A program made the translations under genes and the position numbers. From contig NZ_JASHIC010000030.1 of assembly GCF_030056705.1 (NCBI RefSeq), positions 40,625 to 104,624 of the forward strand: 64,000 nt of DNA. The letters run 5' to 3'. Position 1 is the first letter of the stretch. The number at the start of each line of letters is the position of its first letter. Below, piece by piece: positions 44,022-52,724 of this stretch. The stretch is from Flectobacillus longus (GTDB lineage Bacteria > Bacteroidota > Bacteroidia > Cytophagales > Spirosomataceae). The notes beneath the pieces are model-generated. The model saw nothing but the letters and a program-made list of their open reading frames with translations. It had not been told where the DNA came from and did not search any database.

Positions 44022-45350
44022 TTAGTGTGCTAATACGGTTATATCGGTATTTTCGAGACTTGTGCCTTTTGTTTCAGGCATAATTTTCCAAGCAAAAAAA
44101 CCTTGCAATACCATCATCAGGGCAAAAAAACTAAAGGTGATTCCTCCTCCGAGAGTCTCTGCCAAATAAGGGAAAGTAAACGTGATGATGGCTGCTAATA
44201 TCCAATGCGTAAAACTTCCGAGGGCTTGTCCGTAAGCACGTACTTCGTTGGGAAAGATTTCGGCAATGAATACCCAAATCACAGCGCCTTGCGAAAAACC
44301 AAAGAATCCAATAAATAGAAATAGATAAAAAGGAACCCAAAGGCTATTGCCTCCAAAGTAAAAGGACTGTGCAACCAATACTAGCGCTACAACAAGGCCT
44401 ATCGAGCCCCAACGCATAAGTGCTCTACGGCCGAATTTGTCGATAATGGCAATCCCTAAAAGCGTAGAAAGTAAGTTAACCAAACCTATTCCTGCCGAAG
44501 AAAGAAGCGAAGAGTCTTTGCCTAATCCTGACATTTCGAAAATGCGTGGGGCAAAGTAGATAATGGCATTAATACCCGATACTTGGTTAAATACCGCAAA
44601 TAGTACCGATAAGGTCAACGGACGGCGATAAGCAGGTTGCCAAAGTAAGCTGAATTTGCTTTCGCCTTGTGATTGAGCATTTTCTTGAATTTGTGCTAAA
44701 ATCTTTTCTGCATTTTGCGCATCGATTGTTTCAAGAATGGTTTTAGCTGTCTGAAAATCCTTTTTGACCAATACCAACCATCGTGGACTTTCTGGAATGA
44801 GAAGAACTGTAACGATGAATAAGATAGAAGGTAAGGCTTGAATACCGAGCATCCAGCGCCAAGCTTCTGTAAATACTTCAGATAAAAGGAAGTTGGATAA
44901 ATACGCCATTAGGATTCCCAGCACTACATTGAACTGAAACATGGCAACCAAACGACCTCTTTTGCTAGGCGGTGCGATTTCAGAAATATACATGGGTGCT
45001 ACCACCGAAGAGATACCTACGCCCAAACCTCCCAAAAATCGAAATACCAAAAAGATACTCCAGTTGGGCGCAAAAGCAGTGCCTAATGAGGCAATCAAGT
45101 AGAAGATAGCAATTAATAATAGAGTAAAACGTCGACCGTAACGCTGTGCAGGAATACCTCCCAACAAAGAACCTAATACCGTTCCGATAAGGGCAATTGA
45201 GACGGTAAGCCCATGCTCAAATACATCGAGATTCCAAAGCTGCTGGAGAGTTTGCTCTACGCCCGAAATAACTGCCGTGTCGAAGCCAAATAGAAATCCT
45301 CCTAATGCAGCAGATAACGACCATAATACTAGTTTTAAATTCTGATTCAT
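44022..45350 (-). CDS. MFS sugar porter, probable fructose/proton symporter
   Basis: A 442-residue major facilitator of the sugar porter family with twelve helices. GGFLFGFDTAVISG in helix 1, RYGRRFTLL after helix 2, the PESPRWL signature at the end of helix 6 and PETKGTSLE at the C-terminus are all present. It should import fructose across the inner membrane. First gene of a likely operon: porter, fructokinase, SusC, SusD. A -7 box lies 27 bases upstream, and operator-like repeats are 155-180 bases upstream. Confidence 0.93.
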   Translation of the reverse strand: MNQNLKLVLWSLSAALGGFLFGFDTAVISGVEQTLQQLWNLDVFEHGLTVSIALIGTVLGSLLGGIPAQRYGRRFTLLLIAIFYLIASLGTAFAPNWSIFLVFRFLGGLGVGISSVVAPMYISEIAPPSKRGRLVAMFQFNVVLGILMAYLSNFLLSEVFTEAWRWMLGIQALPSILFIVTVLLIPESPRWLVLVKKDFQTAKTILETIDAQNAEKILAQIQENAQSQGESKFSLLWQPAYRRPLTLSVLFAVFNQVSGINAIIYFAPRIFEMSGLGKDSSLLSSAGIGLVNLLSTLLGIAIIDKFGRRALMRWGSIGLVVALVLVAQSFYFGGNSLWVPFYLFLFIGFFGFSQGAVIWVFIAEIFPNEVRAYGQALGSFTHWILAAIITFTFPYLAETLGGGITFSFFALMMVLQGFFAWKIMPETKGTSLENTDITVLAH

Positions 45351-45376
45351 GATAGACTTAGTGAATTTTGATGAAC

Positions 45377-45384
45377 CAAAATTA
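45377..45384 (-). promoter_or_regulatory. -7 box of the porter-kinase-SusCD operon
   Basis: TAATTTTG on the minus strand fits TAnnTTTG, 27 bases before the porter start. No TTG at -33, as expected for an activated promoter. Confidence 0.45.
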
Positions 45385-45504
45385 GACTAAGCTATGGTCG
45401 TTTGCTGTCAGTTTTCATTCAAAGAGTACCAGAATTGATACATCTATGCAATATTTTGAATATCAACAAGTTAAACATTTAACGAAAAATAAATTCATTG
45501 CTTA

Positions 45505-45531
45505 TGTTGCATAGATTCAAATAATGTTACA
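45505..45531. promoter_or_regulatory. Candidate HTCS operator, site pair upstream of the porter operon
   Basis: TGTTGCA at 45505-45511 and TGTTACA at 45525-45531 are direct repeats exactly 20 bp apart, each preceded by ATTCA. The same arrangement occurs upstream of the GH32 gene. AraC-type domains bind direct repeats about two helical turns apart. Confidence 0.55.
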
Positions 45532-48240
45532 TCAACTATTCCGCCATTCTGAAGGAGTTTGATTAGTCTTTTGCTTGAAGAAAGTTGTGAAGTAACTAGG
45601 ATTGTTGAATCCTAGTTCATAAGCTATTTCAGAGATAGTTTTATCAGATTCTTTGAGCAATGCTTTAGCTTTTAATAGTTTAAAATCGGCAATATAGTCT
45701 GTTACATTTTTGTTGGTTAAGGCAGAAATTTTTCTAAAAAGCTGAACCCTCGACATACCCAATTCTCGACTAAGTTTTTCGACAGAAAGAGTGCTTTCTG
45801 TAAGGTGTTTTTCTAATAGTAATTCAAATTCTACTAAAAACTTCCGTTCCCCTTTTTGTATTTGACTTGGATTAGTAATTTCTCCTGAAAATCTTCTTCG
45901 CATTCTATCTCGATTATCGAGGAGGCCTTTGATTTTTTCTTCTAAAAGCTGTTGGTTAAATGGTTTAGGGATATAAGCATCTGCTCCTGCACGAGTTCCT
46001 TCAATTTGATTTTCGGTTTGCCCTTTGGCTGTCAACAAAATCACAGGAATATGCGAAGAGCGAAAATCATTTTTGATTTTTTGAGTTAATGAATATCCAT
46101 CCATACCTGGCAACATGACATCGCTAATAATTAAATCGGGAATATTACTGAGAATTTCGGACCAACCTGCTTCGGCCGTTTCTACGCTTACGACATTGTA
46201 GAATTGCTGCAATTTTTGTTTCAAGAAAAGTCGTAAATCTGGATTATCTTCAATCAAAACCAATGTGTTTTCGTGATGCTGAGCGGCAGGGGTATCTATT
46301 ACGACCGTTGGCTCAATATCCTCTTTGGAATAATGTGGCATCAACGAAACTCCTTCTGAGTTTTCGGAAGTAAGCATCGGCAAAATAATTTTAAAGGTTG
46401 TCCCTTTTCCTTTTTGCGATTCTACTTCTATTTCACCTTGGTGTAAGGTCAAAAACTCTCTGGAAAGAGCCAAGCCCAAACCTGTTCCTAAAGAAATATT
46501 CTGATTGCCTCGATAAAATAAGTCAAAAGCTCTTTCTTTCTCTTCTGGAGTCATTCCTATACCATTATCAGAAATCAGTATCTCTAACTTTTCTACATTC
46601 TTCAACAAAGAAATATGGATAGCGCCACCATCGGGGGTATATTTGAACGCATTTGAAATGATGTTAAAAAACACCTTATCTAATTTTTCGGCATCAAATA
46701 CAAAAGGTAAAGTTTTAAACGGGCAAATAAACTGTAAATCAATTTGTTGACTTTTGGCTTTTACCTGAAAATCATTGACAATATCTTTGATAAAGCTTAC
46801 TAAATCATGCTGTTGGCGATTTAATTCCATTTTTCCAGAATCTACCTTTCGTAATTCCAATAGTTGGTCAACTAGTCTTAAAAGCCGATTTGCGTTTTTT
46901 TGAATCAACAAAAAGGCTTGTCTAGTTTCTTTGGCATCCAAAGTTTTTCGATGAAGAATATCTTGCGTTGGAGTCAAAATAAGACTTAGGGGTGTTCTAA
47001 ACTCATGAGAAATATAAGAGTAAAAACGTAGCTTATCTTCGGTGGCTTGTTTTGCCAATAGCGAAATACGTTCTATTTCATTTTTTTGATTCAAAATAGC
47101 CTCATTTTGCTCCGACAAACGAAAATTGGATTCCTGACGATCTCTGAAAAGATAGAATAACACGGCACCTAGCAGTAATAACAAAATCAAGAAGAAAAAG
47201 GATAAATACAAAACGGCCTGTTGCGACGAAAATATCTTAGTCAGGTCTTTGATTCGAGTAGCTTGGTGCTCAATATCAGCATGTTGCTCACGCAACTTAT
47301 TGAGTTGAGCCAACATAATATTCACATTTTGTGCATCGATTACACTTGTGAAAAGTTGGTTTTCCTTTTCAAATGCTTGTTTACGAAGTATTTTGGCCGC
47401 TACCCGAATCGACTCTTCGCCACCTGTTGGGTATAGAATAGTAGCATGAATAATACCTTTTTTCACTAAGTCGAGTCCTAAATTATTTCCAACCAAACCA
47501 TCAACGCCAATAAGCTTTATTTTTTTCTCGATACCCAATTCTTTACAAACTTGATAGGCTATCAAGGCGCAACGGTCGTTATGAGCAAAAATCAAATCTG
47601 TTAAATCGGGGTTCTTTTTTAGTTGTTGCATAAGTGCTCCCCTCAAATCTTTATCAGCCCAGTCTTTATTCAAATAATCGACGTATTGTATGTGAGGATA
47701 TTTTTGAATAACAGAATAAAAACCATTATGTCTACCAATAGCAGGTGCGGTATGTGGGCCAAAGCCTATTTCTAGTACTCGACCGTGTCCATTGAGCAAA
47801 ATATTGGCATATTCTCCTGCATGCTGCCCTACTACGTAGTTGTTGGCACCAACAAATGCGGTAAATTGGTCAGAAAAAACCCTGCGGTCAACCACCAACA
47901 CAGGAATCCCTTTTTGGTAAGCTTTGGTAATAGTAGGCTCAAGGTACTTACTGTCGTTGGGCGATACGATGAGCAAATCAACGGGAAGGTTAATAAGTTC
48001 CTCTATTTGAGCATATTGAACCTTATTATTCCATTTAGAATCTTTTAGAATCATACTAAGCTCTGGATAAAAACTTAGCTCTCTGTTCATGCCTTCGACC
48101 ATTTCTTCACGCCAACGGTCGCTCATACCACATTGAGAAAACCCAATACGAAAGTGCTGTTTTTCATTTGAATGGCACGAACTGCATATCAAAAGAATAA
48201 GAGCCAAAAGCCAGATATAGGACGACGAGTGTTTTTTCAT
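45532..48240 (-). CDS. Hybrid two-component system sensor/regulator, fructan type
   Basis: A 902-residue one-protein signalling system. Order: signal/lipobox-like N-terminus (LLICSSC), a LacI/PBP type I-like sugar-binding domain (about 32-320, with IGFSQCGMSDRWREEM and VVDRRVFSDQFTAFVG), one transmembrane helix (about 345-368), HisKA with His412 in YISHEFRTPLS, HATPase with DNGIGM and GTGLGLAL, a receiver (phospho-Asp near 710 in DVMLPGMDG), and a C-terminal AraC HTH (about 800-902). The B. thetaiotaomicron fructan sensor BT1754 has this unusual periplasmic-binding-protein sensor rather than the common Reg_prop propeller and detects fructose, so fructose is the likely signal. Confidence 0.94.
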   Translation of the reverse strand: MKKHSSSYIWLLALILLICSSCHSNEKQHFRIGFSQCGMSDRWREEMVEGMNRELSFYPELSMILKDSKWNNKVQYAQIEELINLPVDLLIVSPNDSKYLEPTITKAYQKGIPVLVVDRRVFSDQFTAFVGANNYVVGQHAGEYANILLNGHGRVLEIGFGPHTAPAIGRHNGFYSVIQKYPHIQYVDYLNKDWADKDLRGALMQQLKKNPDLTDLIFAHNDRCALIAYQVCKELGIEKKIKLIGVDGLVGNNLGLDLVKKGIIHATILYPTGGEESIRVAAKILRKQAFEKENQLFTSVIDAQNVNIMLAQLNKLREQHADIEHQATRIKDLTKIFSSQQAVLYLSFFFLILLLLLGAVLFYLFRDRQESNFRLSEQNEAILNQKNEIERISLLAKQATEDKLRFYSYISHEFRTPLSLILTPTQDILHRKTLDAKETRQAFLLIQKNANRLLRLVDQLLELRKVDSGKMELNRQQHDLVSFIKDIVNDFQVKAKSQQIDLQFICPFKTLPFVFDAEKLDKVFFNIISNAFKYTPDGGAIHISLLKNVEKLEILISDNGIGMTPEEKERAFDLFYRGNQNISLGTGLGLALSREFLTLHQGEIEVESQKGKGTTFKIILPMLTSENSEGVSLMPHYSKEDIEPTVVIDTPAAQHHENTLVLIEDNPDLRLFLKQKLQQFYNVVSVETAEAGWSEILSNIPDLIISDVMLPGMDGYSLTQKIKNDFRSSHIPVILLTAKGQTENQIEGTRAGADAYIPKPFNQQLLEEKIKGLLDNRDRMRRRFSGEITNPSQIQKGERKFLVEFELLLEKHLTESTLSVEKLSRELGMSRVQLFRKISALTNKNVTDYIADFKLLKAKALLKESDKTISEIAYELGFNNPSYFTTFFKQKTNQTPSEWRNS

Positions 48241-48381
48241 GACGATGAAGAAATAGATTTTTTACGAATATCCCTAAATGACAAAAAGATAAACAGTGTT
48301 TTGTTAAACACAGCTTATCTTTTTGAGAGGGGTCAGGTTATTATGCTTTACGCCTTAAAATTCTTAAAATTATTAGAGTTG

Positions 48382-49965
48382 TTACCAAGATTTTTTCAAA
48401 GCCCAAATTTTTAGGTTTTTCACTTTCAAGCCTACCTCAGTCGATTGAATACTGAATTGACTAAAGTTTTCGCTTGGGAAAAAGATATCTGTCATAACAG
48501 TTTTGCCATTATCTGCAAAAAGCTCGGCCGAGGCTACATCTACAAACAAATGTAATTTGACCGTATTACTTTCGGTAAAACGTGGAGCAACATCAACTTT
48601 TTCAAAAAATTCTTTCGAAAAACTATGGTCGCCAGCTTGGCTTCTATCACTAAAAAATTGATTACTTTGGCTATCGTAACCTATGCTATATTTCTCGCCT
48701 TTCGTATTTGAAAACACCAATGAAACTTTTCCAGAACGAGGTTTTTCGAATTCTATTTCTAGCTCTGATAAAGTTGGTTTAAAGTCCAATTTAGGTGTCC
48801 AAGATTCAGTCGTTAAAGTTTTTGTTTGTGACAATACAAAGCTTTTTTGAGGAACTCTCAAGCCTTTTAACTCTTTTACTGGTTCAGAAATTAATCGATA
48901 GCCTTGTGTTGTTTTCTGTAATGACAACACACGTGGTAATGTAGCTGCACTACGCCAATTTTCTGTAGGCACTTTTTGGGCATATTGCCAGTTGCTCATC
49001 CAACCAATCAAAATTCTACGCCCATCTTTTTGAGGAATATCCGACCAAGTTACTCCAGCATAGTTGTCACGACCATAATCCATCCACAAGCCTTTTTCAT
49101 GCTGCACATACGTTTTTACACCTTCATCAAGAATGAAGTTTTTCCCATCAAAATCACCTATAAAATATTGTGTGCCAGAACCCCCGTTTGGAGCGCCAGG
49201 GTTGATATTGATGATAAGCACCCATTTTTTACCTTCTGGGGTTGATAATTGGAATAAATCTGGACATTCCCAGACACCCCCATGATTTCCCCATTGTTTT
49301 CCAAAACTACTAGCGAATTGCCAATCTTTTAAATTTTTAGAAGTCCAGATTTCTGCATGATCTTGTACCGCCAAAATTACAACCCACTGTTGGTGCTGTT
49401 CATCCCAACTTAGTTTTGGATCTCTAAAATCACGGATATTAGGATTTTTAATAACTGGATTTTGGTCATATTTAGTCCAAGAACGGCCATTATCGTTGCT
49501 ATAAGCAATACCTTGTGTTTGATAATCTATAGCACCTGCTTTTTCTGCTACCATATTATGATAAGTAAACATGGCAACTAAAGGAGGCTTATTATTCTTA
49601 CCAAAACCGCTTGTATTTTTCCAATCTACGACTGCACTTCCTGAAAAAATATATCCTAAAGAATCAGGATATAGGCCGATAGGGAGGTTTTTCCAATGCG
49701 TAAGATTTGTGCTGATGGCGTGCCCCCAGTGCATAGGCCCCCAAATACTCTTGTTGGGATAATGTTGATAAAACAGGTGATATTCACCTTGATAATACAC
49801 CATTCCATTGGGGTCATTCATCCAGCCTTTGGGTGGCGAAAAATGATATTGTAGGCGATGAGGCTCGTCGTACTTGGATTGAGGAACGGTAGCTTGTTGA
49901 GCTTCAACAGAAAAGATAGGAAGTATGCCTAATGACAAATATGTGACGATAGCTTTTACAGACAT
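48382..49965 (-). CDS. GH32 fructan hydrolase (exo-fructanase/invertase type)
   Basis: I chose the ATG at 49965 (527 residues) over an upstream TTG at 50007; it opens a signal peptide (MSVKAIVTYLSLGILPIFSV). Catalytic residues are readable: nucleophile Asp51 in WMNDPNG, the RDP aspartate Asp182 in DFRDPK and acid/base Glu233 in WECPD. A five-blade propeller (about 35-350) is followed by a beta-sandwich (about 370-527). There is no lipobox, so it is probably periplasmic. It releases fructose from levan, inulin or sucrose. It is the only glycosidase in the locus, and no surface endo-enzyme is encoded here. Confidence 0.94.
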   Translation of the reverse strand: MSVKAIVTYLSLGILPIFSVEAQQATVPQSKYDEPHRLQYHFSPPKGWMNDPNGMVYYQGEYHLFYQHYPNKSIWGPMHWGHAISTNLTHWKNLPIGLYPDSLGYIFSGSAVVDWKNTSGFGKNNKPPLVAMFTYHNMVAEKAGAIDYQTQGIAYSNDNGRSWTKYDQNPVIKNPNIRDFRDPKLSWDEQHQQWVVILAVQDHAEIWTSKNLKDWQFASSFGKQWGNHGGVWECPDLFQLSTPEGKKWVLIININPGAPNGGSGTQYFIGDFDGKNFILDEGVKTYVQHEKGLWMDYGRDNYAGVTWSDIPQKDGRRILIGWMSNWQYAQKVPTENWRSAATLPRVLSLQKTTQGYRLISEPVKELKGLRVPQKSFVLSQTKTLTTESWTPKLDFKPTLSELEIEFEKPRSGKVSLVFSNTKGEKYSIGYDSQSNQFFSDRSQAGDHSFSKEFFEKVDVAPRFTESNTVKLHLFVDVASAELFADNGKTVMTDIFFPSENFSQFSIQSTEVGLKVKNLKIWALKKSW

Positions 49966-50004
49966 AGTTTTGTTATAGATATGGGATTTGATTTTTTTGT
50001 CACT

Positions 50005-50012
50005 CAAAACTA
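50005..50012 (-). promoter_or_regulatory. -7 box of the GH32 promoter
   Basis: TAGTTTTG on the minus strand matches TAnnTTTG, about 40 bases before the chosen ATG, and supports that start over the TTG that overlaps the box. Confidence 0.5.
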
Positions 50013-50053
50013 CTATGACCTTAATTATCCTTCTTTTATAAAATGAACAGATA

Positions 50054-50160
50054 CTATCAAAAATGTTACATTTTTACAATTAATTGATATCCAGCACATT
50101 ACAAGCCATCAAAAAAGCAATTATATTCAAAATGTTACATGACTATCAATATTGTTACAA
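50054..50160. promoter_or_regulatory. Candidate HTCS operators upstream of GH32
   Basis: Three copies of a 16-17-base motif: TATCAAAAATGTTACA (ends 50070), TATTCAAAATGTTACA (ends 50139) and TATCAATATTGTTACA (ends 50159). The last two are 20 bp apart, the same spacing as the pair at 45505-45531. All have the same orientation. Confidence 0.6.
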
Positions 50161-50227
50161 GTCTTGATTCAATATACTTGCGATACATTTTTTATGATAT
50201 CCGCTTGAAGGCTTCTTTGATAAATAT

Positions 50228-50647
50228 TTAATTTTTATGTCGAGTGCTTTTTTTAACAAATGCCATATCCCTAAATCTTAAAGCACTCCAATCCTCATCA
50301 ATAGCAACCATACGAACTGTCTCTAGATTGTGTGAAGTCACAGCAGCCCAGCCGTTATCACGGTTAAATTCACAGCGATATTTTTTGGAAGTACCTTTAG
50401 GATAGCAGAACCACACAACGGCATCTTTCCCTAATTTGGGAGCTATTGCATTAATAGCAATTTCGATGTCTCGGAGAGTTGTCACAAAACTTATGACAAA
50501 ATCAATAATTTCGATATCTTCAATGACAGTAATAATTTCTGCTTGACTACGGATTTCGTCTAAGGTTTGCTCAAAAGACTCTGGTGCATCTTGCACCAAA
50601 ACCGATGTTTGATTTTTATAGTTTAGTTTAGAAAAAACACTTGCCAT
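50228..50647 (-). CDS. DUF3052-like protein
   Basis: A 139-residue cytoplasmic protein resembling the DUF3052 family: a methyltransferase-like alpha/beta layout without a clear SAM motif, with VWFCYPKGTSKKYRCEFNRD and the C-terminal AIDEDWSALRFRDM matching the family's WPKK-x-S and DExWSGLKF positions. Function unknown. It is downstream of DUF2911 on the same strand but separated by a strong terminator. Confidence 0.7.
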   Translation of the reverse strand: MASVFSKLNYKNQTSVLVQDAPESFEQTLDEIRSQAEIITVIEDIEIIDFVISFVTTLRDIEIAINAIAPKLGKDAVVWFCYPKGTSKKYRCEFNRDNGWAAVTSHNLETVRMVAIDEDWSALRFRDMAFVKKSTRHKN

Positions 50648-50693
50648 AATATCAGAATTTAAAGATTTAGATTTTACTTACATAGCCCACAAA

Positions 50694-50730
50694 AATAAGG
50701 TCTTTTGTCAGCTTGACAAAAGACCTTATT
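50694..50730 (-). terminator. Terminator after the DUF2911 gene
   Basis: Perfect 17-bp arms (50694-50710 with 50714-50730) and a 3-nt loop; followed by TTTTT on the minus strand. Confidence 0.9.
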
Positions 50731-50755
50731 CATTATCAGATACTTATCTAAAATA

Positions 50756-51274
50756 TTATTTCACGTTGAACGCTACAACAGCTTTGTCCCAAGCCAAAGT
50801 TACTTTACCTGAATTTTCAGCAGTAATTGTAAACTTTTCGGTTAAGGCACCTGATTTTGCTGGTACAGTTACACGCAAAGCATCATCTGATTCTTTGTAG
50901 TCGTAAGCACCCCATTGGTTTGATTTTTTGTTGAAAATAATCACCCATTCTTTTTCATTAGGGATAGAGAACAAAGCATATTTTCCTGCTTTCAAAGCTT
51001 TTCCTTCAACTGTTACGTCTTTCGAAACTTCAAAAACAGTAGCCTCATTGGCACCTGTACGCCATACTTTACCATAAGGAGCCAAATCTCCAGCCCATAC
51101 GTTACGACCTTTTACCGATGGTTGGCTATAGTCAATCTTGATTGTAGCGCCGTTTACTGTAGCTGTAGCAGTCGCTGGAGGCGAAGGTCTTTTTGCTTTG
51201 TCACCAGCTCCATGTTGAGCTTTGCCTACGAAAGCAATAAGAGTTAATAAGGATAAGAAAAGTAACTTTTTCAT
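50756..51274 (-). CDS. Secreted DUF2911 domain protein
   Basis: A 172-residue exported protein with a signal peptide ending GKAQ. The mature part is a DUF2911 beta-domain: IDYSQPSVKGRNVWAGDLAPYGKVWRTGANEA and GKYALFSIPNEKEWVIIFNKKSNQWG are diagnostic of this Bacteroidota family. Its role is not known. Codon use is strongly biased, suggesting an abundant protein. Own promoter not identified; a strong terminator follows. Confidence 0.92.
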   Translation of the reverse strand: MKKLLFLSLLTLIAFVGKAQHGAGDKAKRPSPPATATATVNGATIKIDYSQPSVKGRNVWAGDLAPYGKVWRTGANEATVFEVSKDVTVEGKALKAGKYALFSIPNEKEWVIIFNKKSNQWGAYDYKESDDALRVTVPAKSGALTEKFTITAENSGKVTLAWDKAVVAFNVK

Positions 51275-51393
51275 TTGATAAAATGGTTTTGATTGAAAGT
51301 ACTAAATACTATTTCATTTAAGGTATTAACGAAATTCGCGTCGAAAGTTCTTTAAAAACTTACTGAGTTTTTAATTTTTTCCCTGAACAACAA

Positions 51394-52233
51394 CTATTTC
51401 ACGCTTTTCGGAGAAAATTGCAAGATATAACCCGACTTTCCACTTCCTTCCGAAGAAATAAATAACTCACCCTGAGGGGTAAAGCAAATACCTTCGGGTT
51501 GTGTGTATAGGCTAGGATCTAAATCTATAATTACTTTTTTGTGACCATCTGCTGCCAATACCAACAGTTTTTTGCCTTGTGAGGCTATAATATATGTATC
51601 GCCCGTTAGAGGATCAATCGCAATACCTGAAGGTCGAAACTCTTTCCCTCCTTTATCGGTCTTTACTTGAGACTCAGGTATGCCAATATATTTAAACAAA
51701 GATTGATTATTAAGATTATAGGCATAAATCATCTTTACATCATCTTTATCTTTGCTTCTTTGTTTGGCTGCCAGCAACAGGTAATTCTTTTTAGAATCGT
51801 AACTCAAGCCTTCGTATTCTTTGACATCTTTGTGCGAACAGTCAAGGTCTCTTTCAAAAGGTTCTTCTATTTTGAAGCTATGAATTTTGCCATTGCTTTT
51901 TAGTACAAATATTTCGTCGCCTACAACTTCAACTCCCTCATAGTCGCCCGACTTACCAAAATCAACTTTTTTGATAATCTCTTTTTTGATAAAATCATAA
52001 ATAAAAAGCGTTCCTTCTTCATCGTTAATACAAGCCAATTGGTTTTTCTTGTAAAATGATAACCCTGATATTTCATCGAGTGCTCTAGGCAATAGATACT
52101 TTTGAACGGGTTTGTTTAAGTCGTAGGGAATGCTTTCGCCTTTAATCTCTTCTTTTTCAGTTTTGTCGGCTTTTTTGGCAGAACAAGCCACCAAGAGACT
52201 AAGTGTGCAAAATCCCAAAATAAGTTTCTTCAT
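51394..52233 (-). CDS. SdiA-regulated (YjiK-like) beta-propeller lipoprotein
   Basis: A 279-residue lipoprotein (lipobox LLVAC, Cys17) with repeated beta-blades: LDEISGLSFYKKNQLACINDEEGTLFIYD, GDYEGVEVVGDEIFVLKSNGKI, and AIDPLTGDTYIIAS. These match the SdiA-regulated/YjiK propeller family. The ISGL and YEG motifs mark blade starts. Ligand and role are unknown; the link to SdiA is only the name of the family and no SdiA homologue is nearby. Confidence 0.82.
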   Translation of the reverse strand: MKKLILGFCTLSLLVACSAKKADKTEKEEIKGESIPYDLNKPVQKYLLPRALDEISGLSFYKKNQLACINDEEGTLFIYDFIKKEIIKKVDFGKSGDYEGVEVVGDEIFVLKSNGKIHSFKIEEPFERDLDCSHKDVKEYEGLSYDSKKNYLLLAAKQRSKDKDDVKMIYAYNLNNQSLFKYIGIPESQVKTDKGGKEFRPSGIAIDPLTGDTYIIASQGKKLLVLAADGHKKVIIDLDPSLYTQPEGICFTPQGELFISSEGSGKSGYILQFSPKSVK

Positions 52234-52341
52234 AGGAGTTTCATTATACGTGATAAGTCTGGAATGTTTAATTTAGTGCTTTTATTTTCCTTGCCTAAGA
52301 CTTATTGTCTGTAGTGTAACTAGAGAGATTCTATTACATAT

Positions 52342-52635
52342 TCATTTTTTATCTGAATGTCCAAGGCTTTTTTCAGGGCAAACTTTATCTCGCACCAATT
52401 GCTTTAATTCTTTAATTTCGGGAAAACGTCCTTCTCTTTTTCGATCAAAAAGAACTTCATCTTCGACCATGATGGTAAATCGCCCTGCTATTTCGGAAGG
52501 AATCAACGCCACTTCTCCCAAATCATCAGCAAAAGTAGTAAGTAATTCTTGCGTCATCCAAACAGAACGCATCAACCAATTACATTTGGGACAGTACTCT
52601 ATCGACAAACGGGGTTTTGTTCGAATTGTTGTCAT
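52342..52635 (-). CDS. Rdx family (SelT/SelW/SelH-like) protein with CxxC
   Basis: A 97-residue thioredoxin-like-fold protein of the Rdx family. The redox CPKC motif is at about residues 15-18 in IEYCPKCNWLMRSVWM, where eukaryotic relatives have CxxU. IAGRFTIMVEDEVLFDRKREGRFPEIKELKQLVRD is typical of the bacterial group. It probably forms mixed disulfides in the cytoplasm; the partner is unknown. Confidence 0.9.
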   Translation of the reverse strand: MTTIRTKPRLSIEYCPKCNWLMRSVWMTQELLTTFADDLGEVALIPSEIAGRFTIMVEDEVLFDRKREGRFPEIKELKQLVRDKVCPEKSLGHSDKK

Positions 52636-52652
52636 TTTTGTATGAGTTTTAG

Positions 52653-52720
52653 AGGGTATAGGGGTTAGGCAAAGAGTTAAAATATTTTTCTGATGCCTCT
52701 TTGCCTAACCCCTATACCCT
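52653..52720. repeat. Perfect 24-bp-arm palindrome (AGGGTATAGGGGTTAGGCAA family)
   Basis: Arms 52653-52676 and 52697-52720 are exact reverse complements with a 20-nt loop. It lies between the DUF5916 stop and the Rdx start, both on the minus strand. The GGGGTTAGG word also builds the array at 59122-59159. Confidence 0.85.
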
Positions 52721-52724
52721 GTTT

